From Verrucosispora sp. NA02020 (GTDB lineage: Bacteria > Actinomycetota > Actinomycetes > Mycobacteriales > Micromonosporaceae), in NCBI RefSeq assembly GCF_013364215.1, contig NZ_CP054923.1, forward strand, positions 4,464,001 through 4,528,000: DNA of 64,000 bases, read 5' to 3'. The translations under genes and the position numbers were made by a program. The notes beneath the pieces were generated by a model that did no database searches, was not told the origin of the DNA, and saw nothing but the letters and a program-made list of their open reading frames with translations. Below are positions 8,367 to 16,743 of the stretch, piece after piece. The first letter of the stretch is position 1. Each line of letters starts with the position of its first letter.

Positions 8367-9884
8367 TCAGTCCACGTCGACCCAGTCGAGCGTGCGGCGT
8401 ACCGCCTTCTGCCAGCCGGCGTAGCCCTCCGCCCGCTGTCGCGGCGACCAGGTCGGCTGCCAGCGCCGGCTCTCGTTCCAGTTCGCCCGCAGCTCGCCGG
8501 TGTCCCGCCAGAAGCCGACCGCCAGCCCGGCGGCGTACGCGGCACCGAGGGCGGTGGTCTCGGCGACCACCGGCCGGCTCACCGGCACCCCGAGGACGTC
8601 CGCCTGCAACTGCATGCACAGGTCGTTGACGGTGACGCCGCCGTCGACCTTCAGGCACTCCAGGGCCACGCCCGAGTCCTGGGCCATCGCCTCGGCCACG
8701 TCCCGGCTCTGGTAGCAGATGGCCTCCAACGTGGCCCGCGCGATGTGGGCGTCGGTGTTGTAGCGGGACAGCCCGACGATGGCGCCGCGCGCGTCGGACC
8801 GCCAGTACGGGGCGAAGAGGCCGGAGAAGGCGGGTACGAAGTACACCCCGCCGTTGTCGGAGACCTGGCGGGCCAGGTCCTCGCTCTGCCCCGCACTGTT
8901 GATGATCTTGAGTTGGTCACGCAGCCACTGCACGGCCGACCCGGTGACCGCGATCGAGCCCTCCAACGCGTAGACCGGGTCCGCCCCGGCGAACTGGTAG
9001 CACACGGTGGTGAGCAGGCCGGCCTTTGACCGGACCAGTTCCGTACCGGTGTTGAGCAGCATGAAGTTGCCCGTGCCGTAGGTGTTCTTCGCCTCGCCTG
9101 GCGCGAAGCAGACCTGCCCGACGGTGGCCGCCTGCTGGTCCCCCAGGTCGCCGGTGATCCGCACCGGGCCGCCGAAGGGACCGTCGGGGCGGGTGCTGCC
9201 GTAGGCGTGCGGGTCGGACGAGGGGCGGATGGCGGGCAGCATGACCCGGGGGATGTCGAAGAACGACAGCAGCTCGTCGTCCCAGTCCAGCGTCTCCAGG
9301 TCCATCAGCATGGTCCGGCTGGCGTTGGTGGGGTCGGTGACGTGCACGCCGCCGTCGGGACCGCCGGTGAGGTGCCAGAGCAGCCAGGTGTCGGTGTTAC
9401 CGAAGACCGCCTCGCCGCGTTCGGCGGCGGCCCGTACCCCGTCGACGTTCTCCAGGATCCACTGGATCTTGCCTGCGGAGAAATAGGTCGCCGGGGGCAG
9501 GCCCGCCCGCCTGCGGATCACGTCGCCCCGCCCGTCGCGCTCCAGCGCCGCGGCGATCCGGTCGGTGCGGGTGTCCTGCCAGACGATGGCGTTGTAGTAC
9601 GGCTGGCCGGTGCGCGGGTTCCACACCACCGTCGTCTCCCGCTGGTTGGTGACGCCGAGCGCCGCGAGGTCGGAGGCGGCGATGCCGTGCGTGTTCAGGG
9701 CGGTACGCACGACGGTCCGGGTCCGCTCCCAGATCTCCAGCGGATTGTGCTCCACCCACCCGGCGCACGGCAGGATCTGCTGGTGTTCGAGCTGGTGACG
9801 GCCGATCTCGTTACCGCCGTGGTCGAAGATCATGAAGCGGGTGCTGGTGGTGCCCTGGTCCACGGCACCGACGAAGTCAGCCAT
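8367..9884 (-). CDS. glpK: Glycerol kinase
   Basis: A 505-aa FGGY-family kinase that phosphorylates glycerol to sn-glycerol 3-phosphate with ATP. The N-terminus has the phosphate-binding motif [16 protein letters not shown]. Other glycerol-kinase landmarks are [22 protein letters not shown], the [13 protein letters not shown] region, GDLGDQQAA, and the FGGY-signature region [19 protein letters not shown], with [13 protein letters not shown] and KVDGGVTVN. Length and motif order are normal for the family. The start at ATG 9884 has an AGGAG site. No glpF or glpD is adjacent, so it is transcribed alone here. Confidence 0.95.
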   Translation of the reverse strand: MADFVGAVDQGTTSTRFMIFDHGGNEIGRHQLEHQQILPCAGWVEHNPLEIWERTRTVVRTALNTHGIAASDLAALGVTNQRETTVVWNPRTGQPYYNAIVWQDTRTDRIAAALERDGRGDVIRRRAGLPPATYFSAGKIQWILENVDGVRAAAERGEAVFGNTDTWLLWHLTGGPDGGVHVTDPTNASRTMLMDLETLDWDDELLSFFDIPRVMLPAIRPSSDPHAYGSTRPDGPFGGPVRITGDLGDQQAATVGQVCFAPGEAKNTYGTGNFMLLNTGTELVRSKAGLLTTVCYQFAGADPVYALEGSIAVTGSAVQWLRDQLKIINSAGQSEDLARQVSDNGGVYFVPAFSGLFAPYWRSDARGAIVGLSRYNTDAHIARATLEAICYQSRDVAEAMAQDSGVALECLKVDGGVTVNDLCMQLQADVLGVPVSRPVVAETTALGAAYAAGLAVGFWRDTGELRANWNESRRWQPTWSPRQRAEGYAGWQKAVRRTLDWVDVD

Positions 9885-10099
9885 GCGGGGGTCTCCTGCT
9901 CGTCGTGGTCGTCGGGCCGATCCTTCCCGATGTCGACCCCGATGTCCGCAGCAGGACGACGCCGAGCTGCACGCTCGTGCCCCTCGGCCGGCGGCCTCCG
10001 CCGCGCTGCCGACCACAGGTCGCGGTACGGTCTGGTTCCGTCCGGTCGCCCACCGCGCCACCACCACCGGCGGCGCCGACCGGGACAGGGAGCACGCCG

Positions 10100-10975
10100 A
10101 TGCGGTACGACCTTCGCGACCGGACGATCCTGATCACCGGAGCGGCCCGGGGCATCGGCGCGGAGCTGGCCCGGCGCGCCGCCGCCCGGGGCGCCCGCGT
10201 CGCACTGGTCGGTCTGGAGCCGGCGCTGCTGCGGCAGCTCGCCGTCGAGCTGGACGGCCACTGGTACGAGGCGGACGTGACCGACCAGTCCGCGTTGGAC
10301 GACGCCGTCACCTCCACCGTCGAGCGGTTCGGCGGCATCGACGTGGTGGTGGCCAACGCCGGCATCGCGAACCTCGGGACGGTCGCGCTGGGTCCGGTCG
10401 ACGCGCTCGCGCGCACCATCGAGGTCAACCTCACCGGCGTGGTGCGTACCGTCAGCGCGGCCCTGCCGCAGGTGCTCGCCGCCCGGGGGCACGTGCTGAT
10501 CGTCTCCTCGGCGGCGGCCTTCGGCGCGATGCCCGGGATGGCCGCGTACTGCGCGTCGAAGGCGGGCGCGGAGCAGTTCGGCAACGTCCTGCGCCTGGAG
10601 AACCATCGACACGGCCTCACCGTGGGCACCGCCCACCCCATCTGGATCGACACCGACATGGTCCGCGACCTGCGCGACGATCTCGCCTCGTTCCGGGAGG
10701 CCCAACGCCGGCTGCCCTGGCCGCTGAACACCGTGGTGAGCGTCGAGCGGTGCGCCGAGGAGCTGCTGCGCGGCATCGAGCGCCGCCGCCGCAAGGTGTA
10801 CGTGCCGCGCTCGATCGGGCTGGTCCAGGCGATGCGGCCGATCGCGCAGAGCCGGCTGGCCGACGCGGTGATCACCCGCTTCGGGGGTACGACCATGGTC
10901 ACGCAGATGGAGGACGAGGTACGCCTGCTGGGGCGATCCTTCGGGCGCACCTCGGTGGAGGGGGGCGGCTCGTGA
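10100..10975 (+). CDS. Short-chain dehydrogenase/reductase
   Basis: A 291-aa NAD(P)-dependent oxidoreductase of the classical SDR fold. It shows TGAARGIG (residues ~13-20, cofactor loop), [11 protein letters not shown], the catalytic Ser in IVSSAAAF and the YCASK active-site Tyr/Lys. A C-terminal extension with [10 protein letters not shown] resembles SDRs that act on lipids or hydrophobic alcohols. ATG 10100 follows a GGGAG site. The stop overlaps the GTG of the alpha/beta hydrolase gene by 4 nt, so the two form an operon and probably act on the same hydrophobic compound. The substrate is not identifiable. Confidence 0.88.
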   Translation: MRYDLRDRTILITGAARGIGAELARRAAARGARVALVGLEPALLRQLAVELDGHWYEADVTDQSALDDAVTSTVERFGGIDVVVANAGIANLGTVALGPVDALARTIEVNLTGVVRTVSAALPQVLAARGHVLIVSSAAAFGAMPGMAAYCASKAGAEQFGNVLRLENHRHGLTVGTAHPIWIDTDMVRDLRDDLASFREAQRRLPWPLNTVVSVERCAEELLRGIERRRRKVYVPRSIGLVQAMRPIAQSRLADAVITRFGGTTMVTQMEDEVRLLGRSFGRTSVEGGGS

Positions 10976-11796
10976 CGCTGCGTTTCCGGCGGGCCGGGAC
11001 CGGGGAGCCGTTGCTGCTCGTGCACGGCATCGGGCACCGCCACCAGGCGTGGGACCCGGTCTTCGACCGGCTCGCCGCGCATCACGACGTGATCGCGATC
11101 GACCTGCCCGGCTTCGGCGAGTCCCCGGTGCCGCCGACCGGGATGCCCACCGACATGGCGGCCATCATCGCGACCATCCGGCCGGTCCTCGCCGACTGGG
11201 GGCTGGACCGGCCGCACGTCGCCGGGTACAGCCTCGGCGGCGCGATCGGCCTGGAGCTGGCCGTGTCCGGGCTGGCCGCCTCGGTCACCGCGCTCTCCCC
11301 CGCCGGGTTCTTCACCGACGCCGAACGCCGTCGGGCGCTGCGCGCCCTGAGCTGGATGCGGGTCACCAGCCACCTGCCCACGCCGCTGATCCGGGCCGCA
11401 CTGCGTTCGCCGGGCCTGCGCGCGTGGAGTCTCGGCCCGCTGGTGGCCCGTCCGGCGGCGCTGGACGCCGAGCGGGCTCTGGCCGACGCGCTCGCCCTGC
11501 GCCGGTGTGCCGGTTTCGGCACCGTCGCCCGTGCCGCGCGGGGCTACCGGGTCGACTGCGGCGCGCTCGGGGCGTGCGCGGCACCGGTCACCATCGGCTG
11601 GGGTGACCGAGATCGCATCTTCGGCGTCCATCAGGCCGAACGGGCCCGCGCCGAGCTGCCGGGCGCCCGCGTGCAGACCCTCTCCGGCTGCGGTCACGTG
11701 CCGATGAGCGACGATCCCGAGGCGGTCGCCACGCTGATCCTGGAGACCACCGGTGCGCTGCCCCGCCCGGCCGACCGTTCGGCCCCGGCGGGCTGA
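10972..11796 (+). CDS. Alpha/beta hydrolase
   Basis: A 274-aa hydrolase. The oxyanion region is LLLVHGIGHRHQAWDPV. The nucleophile elbow is GYSLGG (~residue 86), the acid is the Asp of GWGDRDRIF and the catalytic His is in LSGCGHVPMSDDP, all in the expected order. The cap region (~residues 120-185) is helical. Translation is coupled to the upstream SDR gene through a GTGA overlap. It is likely an esterase, lipase or C-C hydrolase of a small hydrophobic substrate; the reaction cannot be narrowed further. Confidence 0.85.
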   Translation: MTLRFRRAGTGEPLLLVHGIGHRHQAWDPVFDRLAAHHDVIAIDLPGFGESPVPPTGMPTDMAAIIATIRPVLADWGLDRPHVAGYSLGGAIGLELAVSGLAASVTALSPAGFFTDAERRRALRALSWMRVTSHLPTPLIRAALRSPGLRAWSLGPLVARPAALDAERALADALALRRCAGFGTVARAARGYRVDCGALGACAAPVTIGWGDRDRIFGVHQAERARAELPGARVQTLSGCGHVPMSDDPEAVATLILETTGALPRPADRSAPAG

Positions 11797-11840
11797 TCGG
11801 GCCGACGCTCCCGCCCGGTGCGATGCCGTGGGAACGGCGA

Positions 11841-12200
11841 TCAGTGCCGGCGGAACAGGCAGAACTCGTGTCCCTCCGGATCCGTCAGCACGGTCCAGCG
11901 CGGCAGTGTGTGCCGCACGGTGGCCCCGGCGGCCACCACCGCCGCCAGTTCGTCGTCCTCGGCGACCAGGTCCAGGTGGATCCGGCCGACCGGCGGCAGG
12001 TCCCCGGCGGGTGCGATCCAGATGTCCGGTCCGCTTCCGGCCGGGTGGCGCAGCAGCACCGACTCGGTCGGCCCGAGGGTACGGTCGGCGAGCTTGATCC
12101 GGTCCTCGGCCGCCACCGGAAGGCCGGTGACCTGGCTCCAGAACGGGGCCATCAGGTAAGGATCACGGCAATGGATGACGATCGCGGCGAGCTGCGGCAT
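11841..12200 (-). CDS. VOC (glyoxalase/bleomycin-resistance fold) protein
   Basis: A 119-aa single-repeat vicinal-oxygen-chelate protein. The N-terminal strand-helix IVIHCRDPYLMAPFWSQVTG, the HLDLVAEDD segment and the C-terminal TDPEGHEFCLFR are the standard landmarks. His/Glu residues suitable as metal ligands are present in HCRDP, HLDLV and GHEFCLF. Similar small VOC proteins are annotated only as 'glyoxalase-like domain'; no substrate can be assigned. It is transcribed divergently from the RsbW-like gene at 12297. Confidence 0.8.
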   Translation of the reverse strand: MPQLAAIVIHCRDPYLMAPFWSQVTGLPVAAEDRIKLADRTLGPTESVLLRHPAGSGPDIWIAPAGDLPPVGRIHLDLVAEDDELAAVVAAGATVRHTLPRWTVLTDPEGHEFCLFRRH

Positions 12201-12244
12201 TCGATCATGCTAGTCGGGCCCCGAGCAGCACCCGGACCGCGATA

Positions 12245-12260
12245 CTTGCTGCTTGGCAAG
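12245..12260. promoter_or_regulatory. Inverted repeat CTTGC-N6-GCAAG upstream of RsbW-like gene
   Basis: A 5-bp perfect inverted repeat lying 36 nt before the ATG at 12297, in the divergent promoter region shared with the VOC gene. It could be an operator. No regulator is identified. Confidence 0.3.
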
Positions 12261-12296
12261 AGTCGCAGATACCTGGGGACGACGTAACCTGCCTGC

Positions 12297-12812
12297 ATGA
12301 GCAACCTCGCCCAACCGGACGCCGGTGGCACCGGCGGCCCGATGTCGGGGGTCGGCGAGGAGACCTGCCTGTTGTCCGAGTCGTTCACCGCACAGACGGT
12401 GACGCCGTTGCGGCACCTGCTCGCCGCGCGGATCGCCGCCGCCGGACTCACCGGCGACCTGGCCGAGGATCTCGTCCTGGCCGTGCACGAGTTGGTCACC
12501 AACGCCGTGCTGCACGGCGGCGGGCAGGGTCGTCTGGACCTGATCCGCCGGGCCGACCTGCTCGTCTGCGAGGTCTCCGACCACGGGGACGAACCCGACG
12601 CCGACCTGACGGTGCATCTGCCGGCGACCACCACCGCCGGTGGACGGGGCCTCTGGCTGGCCCACCAGCTCACCGGAGCGCTGACCCTCACCCGTCGGCC
12701 CGACGGCATGACCGCCACCGTCACCGCCAGCCTGACCGACCAGCCGACCGTGCTGCCGGGGCCACCCCCCGGCGGTCCGCCCGGCGGCGGCGAGGGGCTG
12801 CCGCGCCGGTAG
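12297..12812 (+). CDS. RsbW-like ATP-binding (anti-sigma-type) protein
   Basis: A 171-aa protein with a HATPase_c_2 domain. The N box is VLAVHELVTNAVLHGGG (~residues 60-76), the G1 region is CEVSDHGDEPD and the G2 box is GGRGLWLAHQL. Such proteins in actinobacteria act as serine kinases or anti-sigma factors in partner-switching networks, but no sigma factor or STAS antagonist lies next to it, so it is an orphan here. The first ~20 residues and the Pro/Gly-rich tail (PGPPPGGPPGGGE) look disordered. Confidence 0.82.
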   Translation: MSNLAQPDAGGTGGPMSGVGEETCLLSESFTAQTVTPLRHLLAARIAAAGLTGDLAEDLVLAVHELVTNAVLHGGGQGRLDLIRRADLLVCEVSDHGDEPDADLTVHLPATTTAGGRGLWLAHQLTGALTLTRRPDGMTATVTASLTDQPTVLPGPPPGGPPGGGEGLPRR

Positions 12813-12833
12813 GCGCGGCAGCCGGTACCCGCG

Positions 12834-13148
12834 TCAGCCCTTGTGCTTCTGCTGGCAGGGCACGCAGAAGCGGGCGTGCGGCAGGATCTCCAGGCGCTCC
12901 TGAGGGATCGTGGTGCCGCACTTCTCGCAGCTGCCGTAGCTGCCGTTGGCGAGACGGCGCAGCGCTCCGGTGATCTGCTCCAGGCTCTGCCGGGTGGCGG
13001 CGATCAGCGCGCCGTTGGTGAGCGCCTCCGCCGGGTCGCCGGTGTCGGCCGTCAGCTCGGTCAGGCGGGCCGTCTGCGCCTCGAACTCGTGGGTCAACGT
13101 CGCTCGGAGTTCGGTGCGCCACTGCGGGTCGTACGTATTCGTGCTCAT
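12834..13148 (-). CDS. DksA/TraR-family zinc-finger protein
   Basis: A 104-aa protein with an N-terminal coiled-coil-like helix (~residues 12-70, RLTELTADTGDPAEALTNG) and a C-terminal four-cysteine zinc finger (CEKCGTTIP...FCVPC, ~residues 78-100). The family includes secondary-channel regulators of RNA polymerase (DksA) and smaller TraR-like proteins. The usual acidic tip motif of DksA (DxxDxA) is not evident, so the exact role is unclear. The start ATG at 13148 has no Shine-Dalgarno of its own. It overlaps (ATGA) the stop of a 27-codon frame in the tandem repeat upstream, implying translational coupling. Confidence 0.85.
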   Translation of the reverse strand: MSTNTYDPQWRTELRATLTHEFEAQTARLTELTADTGDPAEALTNGALIAATRQSLEQITGALRRLANGSYGSCEKCGTTIPQERLEILPHARFCVPCQQKHKG

Positions 13149-13228
13149 GCCGTCACTCCGCTCCGCTGCGTGCCGCCATGAGACCTCACCGCACCGCACC
13201 TGATGATTCGCTCGCCCTGCTCGCTCAT
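13145..13228 (-). CDS. 27-aa repeat-encoded peptide, copy B (possible)
   Basis: Frame of 27 codons starting MSEQGERIIRCGAV inside the tandem repeat. It begins within the stop of copy A and ends within the start of the zinc-finger gene (both ATGA). It may be translated simply to carry ribosomes to the downstream gene. No function is implied by the sequence. Confidence 0.3.
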   Translation of the reverse strand: MSEQGERIIRCGAVRSHGGTQRSGVTA

Positions 13229-13308
13229 GCCGTCACTCCGCTCCGCTGCGTGCCGCCATGAGACCTCACCGCACCGCACCTGATGATTCGCTCGCCCTGC
13301 TCGCTCAT
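13225..13308 (-). CDS. 27-aa repeat-encoded peptide, copy A (possible)
   Basis: Identical peptide frame to copy B. It is preceded by the strong ribosome site GAGGAAGGAAG seven bases upstream of its ATG at 13308, so it is the frame most likely to be initiated on this mRNA. Its stop overlaps the start of copy B. Confidence 0.35.
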   Translation of the reverse strand: MSEQGERIIRCGAVRSHGGTQRSGVTA

Positions 13309-13541
13309 GCTGAGCTTCCTTCCTCGGAAAATAGAAAAGGGCCGAAGCTGTCCGCTTCGCCCCTGGCCGTCGTGTCTGTGCGACGGGATGCCGGGGGGCC
13401 TCGACCGGCGGGACGCGGCTGGCCGTGACCGGCCCGCGCGGACACCCACGCCGGTCGCGTCGCGGCGCACCGACCCAGCGCAGCCGCCAGCGGCACCGCC
13501 GTGGCGACGGCGGCGCGGTCCAGCAGCGCGGTGGGATGCAT
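13305..13541 (-). other. Possible leader ORF spanning an intrinsic terminator
   Basis: A 78-codon minus-strand frame (MHPTALLDRAAVATAV...) runs through the terminator at 13328-13363 and stops in an ATGA overlap with the first 27-aa frame. If translated, ribosomes on it would disturb the hairpin, which would make this an attenuation leader. No homology is recognised and it may not be translated. Confidence 0.2.
13328..13363 (-). terminator. Intrinsic terminator in leader of dksA-like gene
   Basis: On the minus strand GGGGCGAAGC-GGACA-GCTTCGGCCC (one mismatch) is followed at once by TTTTCTATTTT. This is a textbook Rho-independent terminator, rare in such GC-rich DNA. It lies upstream of the zinc-finger gene's ribosome site, not after a gene, so an attenuator role is likely. 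The rest of the gap (13364-13719) holds the divergent promoters for this leader and for the SCP2 gene; I see nothing else in it. Confidence 0.7.
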
Positions 13542-13719
13542 CGCACCACCATAGGTGGGGTGGCACCGGAATCCAATGGCAAATGCCGGCGGTCCCAGCA
13601 TCAGACCCGCCCGTATGCGCACCAAAGCCGCTAAGGTGACAGATACCGCAGCTTGACCGGCACGTCCGCCGCGCCGTGGGGCGGTCGCCGTCTGCTGCCG
13701 CCGGTCCGCAGGAGGTGGG

Positions 13720-14106
13720 ATGTCCGAGGCGGTGCACCACTTCTTCGCCGGTCTCGCGCGCGACGGCGGTCGCATGCTGCGCCAGGTCTGCGGCACGGTC
13801 CGTTTCGACCTGCGCTACCCCGACCACGTCGACCACTGGCTGGTCCGCATCGACCACGGGCGGGTGACGGTCTCCCGGGGCGAGGCGGCCCCCGCGGACA
13901 CGGTGATCGGCACCGACGAGGCGCTGTTCCTGCGGATGGCGCACGGCGAGGTCAAGCCGCTGCCTGCCTGGCTGCGCAACGACTTCACCGCGGACGGCGA
14001 GTTCCGGCTCGTGATCATGCTTGAGCGGATCTTCGCCCCGCCACCGGGCGCCCGGCACCCCCGGGAGGTAGCCGGAGGCGGCGGCCCGGCCCGGGATCGG
14101 GCCTGA
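13720..14106 (+). CDS. SCP2 sterol-binding-domain protein
   Basis: A 128-aa protein with a single SCP2-like fold: strand VRFDLRYPDHVDHWLVRIDHGRVTVSRG, then DTVIGTDEALFLRMAHGE and the final helix FRLVIMLERIF. The family binds hydrophobic ligands in a cavity; no enzymatic residues are expected. A GGAGGTGGG ribosome site precedes the ATG. It ends one base before the GTG of the glycogen debranching-type gene at 14108, so the two form an operon, although how a lipid-binding fold relates to glycogen chemistry is unclear. Confidence 0.8.
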   Translation: MSEAVHHFFAGLARDGGRMLRQVCGTVRFDLRYPDHVDHWLVRIDHGRVTVSRGEAAPADTVIGTDEALFLRMAHGEVKPLPAWLRNDFTADGEFRLVIMLERIFAPPPGARHPREVAGGGGPARDRA

Positions 14107-14107
14107 C

Positions 14108-16153
14108 GTGAAGAAGCTGGTCCGCATCCTCGACGGCAACGTCTTCGCGCTCAGCGAGGACAACGGCGACATGGCGTTCAGCCCCACCAACCCGAGCGGA
14201 TTCTTCGCCTTCGACACCCGGTTCCTGTCGACCTGGCGGCTGCGCCTGGACGGCGAGGAGTTGCACCCGCTGGCCGTGCACGACCCCAGCTACTACGAAA
14301 TCAGGTTCTTCCTGGTCCCCGGCCATCCCACCCACTACGTGGACGCCAAGGTGTCGGTGATCCGGGACCGGTGGATCTCGGGCTATGGCTTCGTCGAGCA
14401 GTTGACCGTGCTCAACCACACCGGCGAGCCGGTCGACCACGTCCTGCGCGTCGAGGTGGACAGCGACTTCGCCCCGATCTACAACGTGGTCTGGCCGCGT
14501 GCCTCGACGTTGCGCGGTTACCGCGAGGTCTCCGCCGACCGTCTGCGGCTGGGATACCGGCGGGAGAGGTTCCACCGGCTCACCGACGTCTCCTCCTCCG
14601 AACCCGCCGAGATCGACGAGCGCGGGCTGACATTCCGGATCCGGGTCGAGCGGCAGGGCAGGTGGAGCACGAGGCTCCAGGTGGACGGCCTGGTCCCCAG
14701 CCCCAACGGCGAGGACATCCGGACCCGGCTCGGCCACCACGGGCACCAGAAGGGGGCGCGGCTACACCACGACCTGAGCGAGTGGCTGGCCGACGCACCC
14801 CAGCTCACCTGCGACTGGGAGCCGATGGCCACCACCTACCGGCGCGGGCTGGTGGACCTGGCGGGTCTGCGGTACACCCCGCTGGCCACACCGAACGAGT
14901 CGATGCCGGCGGCCGGACTGCCCTGGTCGGCGACGCTCATCGGCCGGGACAGCATCTTCACCTGCTTCCAGACGCTGCCCTTCGTGCCCCGCCTGGCCAC
15001 CACCGCACTGCGCCTGTTCGCGCTGAACCAGGGCACGGTGCTCGACGACTTCCGGGACGAGGAGCCCGGGAAGATCCTCAACGAGTTCCGGTACGGCGAG
15101 CTGGCGGCCTTCGAGGAACGCCCGCAGTCGCCGTACTTCGGTGGGGCCGACGTCACGCCGCTCTTCGTCGTGCTGCTCGACGAGTACGAACGCTGGACCG
15201 GTGACGGTGCGCTGGTCCGCGAACTGGAGGACACCGCCCGGGCCGCGTTGCGCTGGATCGACGAGTACGGCGACGTACGCGGCGACGGGTACATCTGGTA
15301 CCAGCCGCGCAACGACCGCAGCGGGGCGAAGAACCACTGCTGGAAGGACTCCCCGGAGGCGATCTGCTATCGCGACGGCCGGCTGCCCGGGCTGCCCCGC
15401 GCCACGTGCGAGTTGCAGGGGTACGCGTACGACGCGAAACGGCGTGGTGCCCGGCTGGCCCGCGAGTTCTGGGACGACCCGGCGTACGCCGACCGCCTGG
15501 AGCAACAGGCGGCGGAGCTCAAGCAGCGGTTCAACCGGGACTTCTGGATCGACGACGGTGGGTACTTCGCGCTGGCGCTGGGCCCCGACGGCGACCGGGT
15601 GGACGCGTTGGCGTCGAACATGGGGCACCTGCTGTGGAGCGGCATCGCCGACGACGACAAGGCCGCCGCCGTCGCCGACCACCTGCTCGGGCCCCGGCTC
15701 TTCTCCGGCTGGGGCGTACGCACGCTCGCCACCGAACAGGTCAGCTACAACCCGCTCGGCTACCACGTCGGCACCGTGTGGCCGTTCGACAACTCGTTGA
15801 TCGCGATGGGGCTGCGCCGGTACGGCTTCCTGGCCGAGGCGGGCGTCATCGCGGAGAGCATCATCGACGCGGCGCAGCACTTCGCCGGGCGGGTACCGGA
15901 GTCGTTCGCCGGCTACGACCGCGCGCTGACCCGGTTCCCGGTGCCGTATCCGGCGGCGAACAGCCCGCAGGCCTCCGCCACCGGCGCGATCTTCCTGCTG
16001 CTGCGTACCCTGCTCGGCCTGGAACCGTACGGTGAGCACCTGGTGGTGCATCCGGCGATCCCCCAGCGGTTCGGCCGGATCGAGCTGCTCGACATCCCTG
16101 GTCGCTGGGGTCGCAAGGACGCGATCGGCAACGCCCGCACGGGCGCGCCCTGA
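14108..16153 (+). CDS. Glycogen debranching (amylo-alpha-1,6-glucosidase-type) enzyme
   Basis: A 681-aa cytoplasmic protein with the two-domain layout of actinobacterial debranching-like enzymes. An N-terminal beta-sandwich (~residues 1-210; DGNVFALSEDNGDMAFSP, FFAFDTRFLSTWRL) is followed by an (alpha/alpha)6-barrel glucosidase domain. Barrel landmarks are SATLIGRDSIFTCFQTLPF (catalytic-site Asp), RYGELAAFEERPQSPYFGGADVTPLF, NRDFWIDDGGYFALAL, NMGHLLWSGI and YHVGTVWPFDNSLIA. It probably removes alpha-1,6-linked glucose stubs from glycogen or trehalose-type glucans. GTG 14108 immediately follows the SCP2 gene. Confidence 0.85.
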   Translation: MKKLVRILDGNVFALSEDNGDMAFSPTNPSGFFAFDTRFLSTWRLRLDGEELHPLAVHDPSYYEIRFFLVPGHPTHYVDAKVSVIRDRWISGYGFVEQLTVLNHTGEPVDHVLRVEVDSDFAPIYNVVWPRASTLRGYREVSADRLRLGYRRERFHRLTDVSSSEPAEIDERGLTFRIRVERQGRWSTRLQVDGLVPSPNGEDIRTRLGHHGHQKGARLHHDLSEWLADAPQLTCDWEPMATTYRRGLVDLAGLRYTPLATPNESMPAAGLPWSATLIGRDSIFTCFQTLPFVPRLATTALRLFALNQGTVLDDFRDEEPGKILNEFRYGELAAFEERPQSPYFGGADVTPLFVVLLDEYERWTGDGALVRELEDTARAALRWIDEYGDVRGDGYIWYQPRNDRSGAKNHCWKDSPEAICYRDGRLPGLPRATCELQGYAYDAKRRGARLAREFWDDPAYADRLEQQAAELKQRFNRDFWIDDGGYFALALGPDGDRVDALASNMGHLLWSGIADDDKAAAVADHLLGPRLFSGWGVRTLATEQVSYNPLGYHVGTVWPFDNSLIAMGLRRYGFLAEAGVIAESIIDAAQHFAGRVPESFAGYDRALTRFPVPYPAANSPQASATGAIFLLLRTLLGLEPYGEHLVVHPAIPQRFGRIELLDIPGRWGRKDAIGNARTGAP

Positions 16154-16212
16154 GCGGACGGGATCGGCGGCGGCGCAGGTGCGCAGCCGTCCGGCGGGTA
16201 ACGTGCAGCGGC

Positions 16213-16722
16213 ATGACCGGCCTGCCGTACTCGCACTGCTCGTACTGTGGTGCCGCCTATCCGGCGGACGCCGGGTGGCCCCGGGTCTGCGCGGCCTGCG
16301 GCCAGACGGTCTGGCGCAACCCGCTGCCGGTGGCCGTGGCGCTGCTGCCGGTGCGGACCGCCGACGGCCTCGGCCTGGTCGTCGTGCGACGGGACATCGA
16401 GCCGGCGCGCGGCCTGCTCGCGCTGCCCGGCGGCTTCGTCGAGTACGGCGAGGACTGGCGCGAGGCGTTGGTCCGGGAGTTGTGGGAGGAGACCTGGCTG
16501 CGCGCGGACGCGGCCGACGCCCGACTGGTCGCGGTGCACAACGCACCGGCCGGCGGCACCATGATGATCTTCGGTGAGTTGCCGGCCCGCCGGGCCGAGG
16601 AGCTTCCGCCGTCGACGCCGACGGCGGAGGCCACCGAATGGCTGGTGCTGACCGAGCCGACCGAGCTGGCGTTCTCCACCCACACCCGGGTACTGGCCGA
16701 CTTCTTCGCCGCCCGGCGCTGA
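16213..16722 (+). CDS. NUDIX hydrolase with N-terminal zinc ribbon
   Basis: A 169-aa protein. Residues ~8-35 form a zinc ribbon (CSYCG...VCAACGQTVW) as in NudC-like proteins. The Nudix box is GGFVEYGEDWREALVRELWEE (~residues 76-97). It matches GX5EX7REUXEE, but the glycine normally two residues later is Trp, which is tolerated in some members. It hydrolyses a nucleoside diphosphate-linked compound; the substrate is not determinable. The ATG at 16213 directly precedes the zinc ribbon, and the gene stands alone between the debranching enzyme and the minus-strand LLM gene. Confidence 0.85.
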   Translation: MTGLPYSHCSYCGAAYPADAGWPRVCAACGQTVWRNPLPVAVALLPVRTADGLGLVVVRRDIEPARGLLALPGGFVEYGEDWREALVRELWEETWLRADAADARLVAVHNAPAGGTMMIFGELPARRAEELPPSTPTAEATEWLVLTEPTELAFSTHTRVLADFFAARR

Positions 16723-16743
16723 CGCCACCCACCTCCGCGCGGA

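Larger units (their letters stand above)
13143..13310. repeat. Tandem 80-bp direct repeat between SD and start of dksA-like gene
   Basis: Two identical 80-bp units (13143-13222 and 13223-13302) plus the first 8 nt of a third. On the minus strand each unit begins ATGAGCGAGCAGGG and ends GTGACGGC, just before the next ATGAGC. The units are inserted between a strong GGAAGGAAG ribosome site (around 13316-13324) and the ATG of the zinc-finger gene (13148), whose first two codons are also ATGAGC. The 80-bp period (81 minus 1) keeps every internal frame ending in an ATGA overlap. Confidence 0.9.

Noticed and set aside
6866..8545. 559-codon minus-strand frame overlapping the metallophosphoesterase
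   Set aside because: Shadow in another frame; the metallophosphoesterase frame has a signal peptide and all metal motifs.
9877..11697. 606-codon minus-strand frame opposite SDR and hydrolase
   Set aside because: Ser/Arg/Pro-rich shadow; both plus-strand genes carry complete catalytic motifs.
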